Assembly (NCBI GenBank): GCA_964392615.1
Contig: CAYMRB010000008.1
Span: forward strand, 1 to 52,920
Source: CAYMRB01 sp964392615
GTDB lineage: Bacteria > Planctomycetota > UBA8108
Direction of reading: 5' to 3'
DNA length: 52,920 nucleotides
The position numbers and the translations under genes were made by a program. The notes below the pieces were generated by a model. The model was given only the letters and a program-made list of their open reading frames with translations, searched no databases and was not told the origin of the DNA. This document shows positions 43,767 through 52,920 of the stretch, in pieces; position 1 is the stretch's first letter; every line of letters begins with the position of its first letter.

Positions 43767-44879
43767 TCAGGGCAGCGGAATCGAAAAGCGACTCGACGGC
43801 CCGTCACGATACTCATCGAGCGCGGGGTTGTACGTGTAGACCTCGATGCGCCGCGCCTGCGGCCGGAAGACCATGTAGCGCAGCCAGGATTCTCCACCGT
43901 ACTCGAGGTGCCGATAGTCGGCGAGGACCTGATAGACGTCGTTGCCGTGCGCTCCCTTGTCGACTCGCATCCCCTCGCCCTGCGTGTGGCCGCACAGGAC
44001 GAGGAAGATGTTCGCGTGACGGGAGATGAACCGCCGCCACAGAGCCGGGCCGTCGTTTCCCTCGACCGCGTACGGCAGCGCCGTCAGCGCGTTGTCACTC
44101 CCGTGGGGCCTCATGTACCCGTGCGTCAGGACGATCACGCGGCGCTCGGGATGGGAGGTGACGACGCTGTCGGCCCACGCGAGCGTCGCTTCGCGCGGTT
44201 TGAACTCCAGACACAGGACCATCAGACGGAGACCACCTGCGTCGAGCCGGTACCACGCGTTCGCCAGCGAGCCGTCCTTCGCCGCGCCGAACCACGGCTT
44301 GTCCCGCACTCGCGACGCGGGGAAGAACTCGTCGAAACGGGAGTCGCGACGCACGGCCGTCTTGCCCCAAGGGCTCCCGCCGAGCACGCAGCCCATGTCG
44401 TGATTGCCGACGCACAGAGCACACGGCAGCACGCCGTCGAGCACCGACAGGGCGTCGCGAGCGATCTTCCATTCCTCCGGACGATCCATCTGCGTGATGT
44501 CGCCGGTATGGAACACGAAACGCGTGCGGAGCGCCGCCGCCGATCGCTTGATCCACTCGGTCTGGATTCGGAAGTACTGCGTGCAGTCGCGTTTCCAGGT
44601 CTTCTTCGCGTACTGGACGCTGCGGTCGGCGTAGTCTTGCGTGTCGGAGAGGACGACCACGCTGAACCCATCGCCGTCCGGCAGACCGCGCAGCTCGCGC
44701 GTCGATCGCGCATCGCGCGCTGCGGGAATCAGGCGGCCGGGGGCCGCTTCGCGATCGTCGAGAAGAAAGCCGAGGGTCGCGATCGCCGCAGCGGCGATCA
44801 GGGCGAAGACAGCTCGACGGCCGGCGTGTGGCGCGGCCCGCCGCGGGCGATCTGTCGGAGTCACTGCGGTCATCGGCAT
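43767..44879 (-). CDS. Membrane-anchored or exported calcineurin-like metallophosphoesterase
   Basis: A 370-residue metallophosphoesterase. An N-terminal hydrophobic span lies at about 22-42 after a basic leader, so it is either anchored or exported. All dimetal motifs of the fold are seen in order: L-S-D-T-Q-D near 77, H-T-G-D-I-T-Q near 125, G-N-H-D near 158, L-T-H-G near 251, and C-G-H-T-Q-G near 296. The first motif has Gln where His is common (D-T-Q), as in several exported members. It hydrolyses phosphomonoesters or diesters; substrate unknown. The ATG at 44879 shares its first base with the stop of the upstream dehydrogenase (TGATG), showing translational coupling. A GTG at 44882 is the alternative start. 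Confidence 0.92.
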   Translation of the reverse strand: MPMTAVTPTDRPRRAAPHAGRRAVFALIAAAAIATLGFLLDDREAAPGRLIPAARDARSTRELRGLPDGDGFSVVVLSDTQDYADRSVQYAKKTWKRDCTQYFRIQTEWIKRSAAALRTRFVFHTGDITQMDRPEEWKIARDALSVLDGVLPCALCVGNHDMGCVLGGSPWGKTAVRRDSRFDEFFPASRVRDKPWFGAAKDGSLANAWYRLDAGGLRLMVLCLEFKPREATLAWADSVVTSHPERRVIVLTHGYMRPHGSDNALTALPYAVEGNDGPALWRRFISRHANIFLVLCGHTQGEGMRVDKGAHGNDVYQVLADYRHLEYGGESWLRYMVFRPQARRIEVYTYNPALDEYRDGPSSRFSIPLP

Positions 44880-46174
44880 CACCAGTACTCGAGCGCGTCC
44901 TCGAACAGCGATTCGAGATCCTCCCGCGATGCCGGTCGCGGCGAGATCTTCGTCACGCGGTGTTGCGGCAGTGTGCCCTCGACGAGGTCGGGGATGTCCG
45001 CTCGCGTGTATCCGACCGCGGCCAGCCCGCTCGGCATGCCGAGCTCGCGCATCATCTCGATGACGCGGTCAGCGACGATCGCGCCGGCGTCGTCGGCACT
45101 CGCGTTCGAAACGTCGACGCCGAGGGCCTCGGCGACGCGCAGATGTCGCTCCGGGCAGGCCTGCCCCGTGAAGCGGAACACGGCGGGCGCGTTCAGAATC
45201 ACCGACATGCCGTGCGGCACGATCGCATGATCGTCGTCGTAGCCTTCGGGACGGTAGTCGCGCACCATTCCGGCGACCGGATACGACATGCCGTGCGGCA
45301 GGTGCACGCCAGCGTTGCCGAACCCGATGCCGGCGTACGTCGACGCGAGAATCATGTTGGCGCGAGCCTCGTCGTCCTCGGGGTCCTTGACGGCTCGCGG
45401 CAGGTCGGACGCGCCCATGCGAATCGCCTGCAGCGCCCACAGATCGCTGATCGGGTTCGAGCCCTGATAGGCCGGTCGCAGCAACGGACGCTCCGGACGC
45501 GGACGGCGGTTGAACGGCATCGCCGTGTACGACTCGATCGCGTGGCAGAACACATCGAGGCCGCTCGACGCCGCGACCATCGGCGGCATCGTGCGCGTGT
45601 TGTGCGGATCGACGATGCCGAGCGTCGGCTTCAGTCGACGGTGCGCGATGCCCGTCTTCGCGTGCATGCGCACGAGGTCGAAGATGGCGACGCCCGTCGT
45701 CTCGCTTCCCGTGCCGGCGGTCGTCGGGATCGCGATCAACGGCGGCAACGGGCCCGGGACCGGCTGGCCCTTGCCAATCGGCGGGTTGACGTACTCGAGA
45801 AAGTCGGCCGGATACGTCGCGTAGAGATTGGCAGCCTTCGCGGTGTCGATCGTCGAGCCGCCGCCCATCGCGACGAACCCGTCGAACGGCTGCGAGCGCG
45901 CGAACTCGATCGCTGCGGCGAACGACTCGTCCGTCGGCTCGACCCGCACGCCGTCGAAGACGTCGTAGTCGACGCCCTCCGCGTCCAGCGACTCGAGCAG
46001 GACGTCGGCGCCACCGGCGGCGCGGAGATGAGGATCGATGACGACCATCGCTCGACGCACGCCGAGGTCGACGAGGTCCATCCCGCACTCGCGGGTCACC
46101 CCCGGCCCGAATCGGATATTCGACGTCGCCAGCTCGAACGCGTTGTCGTAGTCCACGGCGTTGTTCTCGGGCAT
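44879..46174 (-). CDS. Iron-containing alcohol dehydrogenase, ADHFE1-like
   Basis: A 431-residue group III (iron) dehydrogenase. The whole N-terminus, N-A-F-E-L-A-T-S-N-I-R-F-G-P-G-V-T-R-E-C-G-M-D, follows the pattern of hydroxyacid-oxoacid transhydrogenase ADHFE1. Further matching segments are N-P-I-S-D-L-W-A-L-Q-A-I-R and F-G-N-A-G-V-H-L-P-H-G-M-S-Y-P. The NAD-binding G-G-G-S-T-I-D-T-A-K loop is near 103-112. Iron ligands D and three His are provided by the D-x-x-x-H-A-I, A-G-V-H-x-x-H and H-G segments. ADHFE1 oxidises 4-hydroxybutyrate with reduction of 2-oxoglutarate; this activity is inferred. ATG at 46174 yields the family N-terminus; the frame is open for 62 codons upstream without homology. 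Confidence 0.93.
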   Translation of the reverse strand: MPENNAVDYDNAFELATSNIRFGPGVTRECGMDLVDLGVRRAMVVIDPHLRAAGGADVLLESLDAEGVDYDVFDGVRVEPTDESFAAAIEFARSQPFDGFVAMGGGSTIDTAKAANLYATYPADFLEYVNPPIGKGQPVPGPLPPLIAIPTTAGTGSETTGVAIFDLVRMHAKTGIAHRRLKPTLGIVDPHNTRTMPPMVAASSGLDVFCHAIESYTAMPFNRRPRPERPLLRPAYQGSNPISDLWALQAIRMGASDLPRAVKDPEDDEARANMILASTYAGIGFGNAGVHLPHGMSYPVAGMVRDYRPEGYDDDHAIVPHGMSVILNAPAVFRFTGQACPERHLRVAEALGVDVSNASADDAGAIVADRVIEMMRELGMPSGLAAVGYTRADIPDLVEGTLPQHRVTKISPRPASREDLESLFEDALEYW

Positions 46175-46492
46175 GATACAGCTCTCGACAGAGGCCTTGC
46201 GTTGCGTGACGTTCTTCCCGAGAGTCGTTCTGAACGCCGCAGATGTCAACAGCCCGCAGCTCCGGAAGACGCGGAGCCCTGCACTACGCCGAGAAGATCG
46301 ATCCGCCCCGCGCGGGGTCGCGGTCGAGAACGAGGACGTCGTCCGGTACCGACGTCGCATGCGACGACCGCCACTTGGTGAGGTAGCCGCATCGCGTCGC
46401 TCCCGCTACACTGATCGCGAGCCACTCGCGAGCCACTCGCGAGCCCGCGAGAGTCGGCACCGACAGGATTCCGTCGCATAGCCACGTTGGAC
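46175..46492. other. 318-base divergent intergenic region
   Basis: No gene is supported; the open frames that cross it have shadow-like Arg/Ser-rich composition. It holds the starts of the divergent dehydrogenase and SEC-C genes, a tandem repeat at 46417-46445 and a small inverted repeat GTCGG-CA-CCGAC at 46454-46465. I find no convincing sigma70-type promoter. Confidence 0.75.
46417..46445 (+). repeat. Tandem 11-bp repeat with CTCGCGAG palindromes
   Basis: GCGAGCCACTC is repeated exactly at 46417-46427 and 46428-46438, then GCGAGCC begins a third unit at 46439-46445. Each junction creates the self-complementary CTCGCGAG, spaced 11 bases (about one helical turn). It lies 48 bases upstream of the SEC-C gene start and could be an operator. 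Confidence 0.7.
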
Positions 46493-49518
<3,026 letters not shown>

Positions 49519-49519
<1 letters not shown>

Positions 49520-52074
49520 TGCGCCTCACGTTCCTCGGCGGCGCCGAATCGATCGGCGCGAGCTGTGCGTTCCTCGAAATCGACGGCGAGCGTTGGGTGA
49601 TCGACTGCGGCATCCGCATGAAGGGAAGCGGCGCGGAACGGCTCCCGGACCTCGGTGCACTCGAGGGGCTGGAGCCGCCGACGGCGATTCTCGTCACGCA
49701 TGCACACCTCGATCACATCGGCGCGCTGCCGGTCCTGTGCCAGCGGTTTCCGTTCGCGCCGATCTACGCGACGGCGCCGACGATCGATCTGACTCGCGTG
49801 CAGCTTCTCGACTCGCTGAAGATCATGGCGGAGGAGGCCGAGGTCGAAGGCGAGCTGCCGCTCTACTCGAAGGCGGCGGTCGAGGCGCTTCTCGCGCGCA
49901 TGATCCCGACCACGCCGCTGCGTCCGATGCGCCCGTCGCCGGACGGTCCGGAGGTGACGTTCTTTCCGGCGGGTCACATCATCGGCGCTTGCGCGCTCGG
50001 CATCGCCGGGCGCGAGGCGCGTGTGTTTGTCAGCGGCGATCTGTCGGTCGACAATCAGCGTACGATTCCCGGCATGCGGCCGCCGAGGTTCCGCGCCGAC
50101 GTCGCCATCTTCGAATCGACCTACGGCAAGCGCCTGCACGCACGCCGCGCCGAAGAGGAAGCGCGCTTGGTACAGACGGTCGCCGAGACGATCGCCGCGG
50201 GCGGCAAGGTGTTGATTCCCGCCTTCGCGATCGGCCGCGCTCAGGAGGTCATTCTGATCCTGCTGCGAGCCCAACTCGCGAACGAGATTCCTCGCTTCCC
50301 GATCCGGGTCGACGGCATGGTGCGCAAGGCGTGCGACATCTACGCGTCGCATCCGGGGTATCTGCAATCGACGCTGCGGCGTCGCATCGAGAAGCACGGC
50401 GATCCGTTCTTCGACGTCCTCGACAACGTGCAGCCCGTCAGGCGGCCGAGCGAGCGCGCCGAAATCCTCGCCCGCGAACCGGCCGTGATCGTCGCGAGCT
50501 CCGGGATGCTCACCGGAGGGCCGAGCCCGTTCTACGCGGCCGCGCTGGCTGCGGACAGCCGCAATCTGATCGCGATCACGGGATACCAGGACGAGGAGGC
50601 GCCCGGACGCCGACTGCTTGACGTGGCAGCGGGTCGCCTCGATACCATCACGCTGAGCGATCGGAAGGTCGAGCTGCGCTGTCGCATCGCGACGTATGCT
50701 CTCAGCGGTCACGCGTCGGGCGCGCAGATCGCGACGATCGCCGACGCCGTGAGAGCGGCTGATGTGTTCCTGGTTCACGGCGACGCCGAAGCGCGTCGCG
50801 ATCTTGCCGATCTCCTGCTGCGTGAGCGCCTCGGACGCATTCACCTGCCGCGTCACGGCGCCTCGATCGAGCTCGACGCGACGGCAGGCGCCAAGGCCTC
50901 GCGTGGCACTCGACGCTCGGGCCGCGAGGACCGTCGCTTGCGCGTCGTCGGCGTCGGCAACGTGCCGCCGGACACCGCGTTCACGGAGGAGACCGCACGC
51001 TCGCTCGCTGACCACGTCCTCGAGACCTATCCCGAGGGCGCGGCGTTCTCGGCGGCCGAGCTCCACCGCAGCTGGTACGGGGGCGCGGCGGCTGACGAGG
51101 GTGCGAGCGAGAGGTTCGAGACGGTGCTACGCGAGTCCACCGCGTTCGCGCTCCACCCGACGCGCCTGTTCCTCTTCGTCGCGCAGCCCGAATCGGCAGC
51201 GACCGAGGATAGCGGGGTCGAGGACGTCAACTCGCTACTACACCGCATCGACACGGCCCTGCCGGCGGCCGAGTCCGACCTTCTGAAGAAGAGCTACGAG
51301 CCCGGCAGCTCGCACATGATCCTCCATTTCGCATTCCCCGACCGTGCGACGGAGAGGTTCGGCGACACGCTCGCGACGCTCTTCGCCGACAGCGGCTGGA
51401 CCTGGGAGATCCACGCAACCGCGAACCTGGCAGCGCTCGGACGGGAGATCCGCGCGGCCGTACCGGACGCTCGCCTCGTCGTCAAAGAGCCGTCGGTGCG
51501 GCTGGAGGAGCGTAGCGCCGTCCTCTACCTGTCGCGAGCGCTCTTCGACGAGGAGCTGCCGGAGTGGGAAACGGCAGCCGCGACCGTTTTCGAGAAGACG
51601 GGCTTCACGCTCGATCTGGTTGTCAAGCCGCGCACTGCGCGGGCGAAGCGCTCTCGCGACGATGCGGGACGACTCGAGATCAACCTGACCTACGAGGCGA
51701 TCCGTCGCGCGTTCGCCGAAGAAAGCCATGCTCCGCGGCGCATCGGCAAGAAGCCGGGAGCTCCAGGCGGTGAGCCGGTCATCGAGCTCGTGTTCATCTC
51801 CGAGGCGATCGGATCGCGCTACCGCGACAAGCTCGATGCTCTCGAGCGCGAAACCGGCTGGCCGATCACGATAGCCGCGCGCAACGATCAGAACGGCGTC
51901 GTCCAGACCGCCCGCGAGCTGCTGCTGGACATCGAGGTTCGCAAGGGACCGTCATACGACGGCGCGGCGCGGACCGTGACCGCGAAGCTCGCGGTACCGA
52001 TCGACGCGACACGGCGGGCCGAGGTCGAAAAAGCGTTCAGCGAGAGGACGGGATTCCGCCTCATGCTGAGCTGA
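49519..52074 (+). CDS. Beta-CASP metallo-beta-lactamase ribonuclease with repetitive C-terminal extension
   Basis: An 851-residue protein. Residues 1-460 are a CPSF73/RNase J-like beta-CASP nuclease. The two-zinc site is intact: H61-A-H63-L-D65-H66, H153 and D174 in V-S-G-D-L. Beta-CASP motif A is E199-S-T-Y-G-K, motif B is the S-G-H-A-S-G region near 398, and motif C is V-H-G-D-A-E near 415. The C-terminal 390 residues are not of the usual kind. They include four similar units of 40-70 residues, starting near 598, 667, 752 and 822, each with a hydrophobic strand, a charged helix and a T-G-W/F or S-G-W ending, somewhat like KH domains. RNA processing is likely. The ATG shares a base with the SEC-C gene stop. 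Confidence 0.92.
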
Positions 52075-52088
52075 GCGGGACGCCTTCG

Positions 52089-52920
52089 ATGGACATCGTG
52101 CATCACGCGGCAATCGGCGGCATCGGAGCGCTGGCCCTCGCGTCGCGCGACCTGGAAGTCGCGGCGCTCGCGTTCGTCGCCGCCAGCGTGCTGCCCGATC
52201 TCGACATCGCGTTCATGGTCGGAGGCAAGCGAGCGTATCTGAGGAACCACCAGGGCCCGACCCACTCGCTGGTCGCATCGCCGCTGCTCGCGGCCGCGGT
52301 CGCTCTTCCTCTCACCCTTCTGCTGCCGTCGTCGAGCGTCATGGTCTGGTCGTGCGCGGTGGCCGGCGTCGGGATCCACCTGGTGCTCGATCTGTGCAAT
52401 ACGTTCGGCATCGCGCTCCTGTGGCCGCTGTCGCGGCGACGCTTCTGTCTCGACGGGGTGTTCTTCATCGACCTGCCGCTGTGGACGATGACGCTGGGCG
52501 CAGGCGTCGCCTCGTACGCTCTCGACGGCGGCTGGACGATCTGGGTCTACGCGACGGCGTTCGCGTCCTACGTCGGGTTGAAGTTCGTCGGTCGAATCCG
52601 CGTCCAGCGCCGATTGCGATGCGCGCTGGCGATCCCGAGCAGTTGGCATCCGTGGCGATACTTCATCCTCGAGGACACGAGCGATGGTGGCATCCGTACG
52701 TATCTCTACGACGCGTTGACTCACGCTCGCCGCGACGAGGAGCGCTTCGAAAAGGTTCCCGCGAGATGGCGCGAGCTCGCTTCGAAGAGCGCGGTGTTCC
52801 GGGACTTGCAGCGGATCACACGCCGGTTCTGGATCACCGCGGTGGAGTCGTCGAGCGACGGAACGACGATTCGAGCACGCGATCTCGGCATCCGCAACTT
52901 CGGCGGCCGATTCGGCCGCA
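52089..52920 (+). CDS. YdjM-like membrane-bound metal-dependent hydrolase (3' end cut by window edge)
   Basis: The frame starts at ATG 52089, 14 bases after the nuclease stop, and stays open to the window's end, giving at least 277 residues. It belongs to the LexA-binding, inner-membrane YdjM family (PF04307-like). Family marks are H-H in the first residues, L-P-D-L-D near 36-40, the N-H-Q-G-P-T-H-S-L segment near 53-61, and H-L-V-L-D-L-C-N-T-F-G near 98-108. Four or five hydrophobic segments lie between 10 and 180. The region after about 185 is soluble and charged, longer than the E. coli protein. The metal-binding His/Asp set is complete. Its activity is unproven in the family; the stop is outside the window. 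Confidence 0.88.
   Translation, partial: MDIVHHAAIGGIGALALASRDLEVAALAFVAASVLPDLDIAFMVGGKRAYLRNHQGPTHSLVASPLLAAAVALPLTLLLPSSSVMVWSCAVAGVGIHLVLDLCNTFGIALLWPLSRRRFCLDGVFFIDLPLWTMTLGAGVASYALDGGWTIWVYATAFASYVGLKFVGRIRVQRRLRCALAIPSSWHPWRYFILEDTSDGGIRTYLYDALTHARRDEERFEKVPARWRELASKSAVFRDLQRITRRFWITAVESSSDGTTIRARDLGIRNFGGRFGR

Noticed and set aside
46417..46445. Tandem repeat as a possible CRISPR remnant
   Set aside because: Units are 11 bases, directly adjacent and without spacers.
46161..46481. A 106-residue plus-strand frame in the dehydrogenase-SEC-C gap
   Set aside because: Arg/Ser-rich, no ribosome-binding site, no family, and overlaps the dehydrogenase 5' end.

Overview
The window is GC-rich, densely coded bacterial chromosome, most like a planctomycete (Planctomycetota). 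The assignment is an inference from gene content: an ECF sigma factor fused through a membrane span to carboxypeptidase-regulatory-like repeats, two exported formylglycine-type sulfatases, PQQ-type beta-propellers, a Ser/Thr kinase with a membrane span, large exported multidomain carbohydrate-active proteins, and an MtaA-like UroD-superfamily protein. I saw no tRNA, rRNA, transposase, phage gene or CRISPR array.

Layout. 1-7.0 kb: an unrecognised large protein cut by the left edge, the sigma-factor fusion, and a convergent sulfatase. 7.0-10.8 kb (minus): RmlD-like reductase, ADP-ribosylglycohydrolase (4-base overlap) and a UPF1/IGHMBP2-like helicase. 10.9-15.8 kb: an exported secretin-N-domain-like protein, a hotdog thioesterase, a VWA lipoprotein and a second sulfatase. 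16.0-21.1 kb: a housekeeping operon glyS-scpA-fmt-rsmB behind a clear sigma70-type promoter, with scpA/fmt and fmt/rsmB overlapping. 21.3-23.5 kb: a NADAR gene bracketed by an exact 19-bp direct repeat, then the kinase. 23.6-27.6 kb (minus): GHMP sugar kinase, FAD amine oxidoreductase, and an exported isochorismatase-ThuA-like fusion. 27.9-31.1 kb: exported SGNH esterase, small lipoprotein, SDR, type IV pilin-like protein. 31.2-44.9 kb: UroD-like protein, CocE/NonD hydrolase, beta-helix/GH99-like fusion, two PQQ propellers, a GH105-BNR_4 fusion and a metallophosphoesterase, together looking like polysaccharide or exported-substrate turnover. 44.9-52.9 kb: an ADHFE1-like iron alcohol dehydrogenase, then a SEC-C protein, a beta-CASP nuclease with an unusual C-terminal repeat region, and a YdjM-like membrane protein cut by the right edge.

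The most unusual non-coding signal is a roughly 140-base module present twice, upstream of glyS (15847-15990) and upstream of the SGNH esterase (27727-27867). Both copies have two consecutive hairpins whose arms carry paired, compensating base changes. Each is followed one or two bases later by a promoter-like -35/-10 pair, with an inverted repeat around the -10. It looks like a portable promoter cassette. Secondary points of interest are the 19-bp repeats around the NADAR gene, the GH105-BNR_4 and beta-helix-GH99 fusions, the four-unit repeat region of the beta-CASP protein, and an exported methyltransferase-fold domain fused to a propeller.
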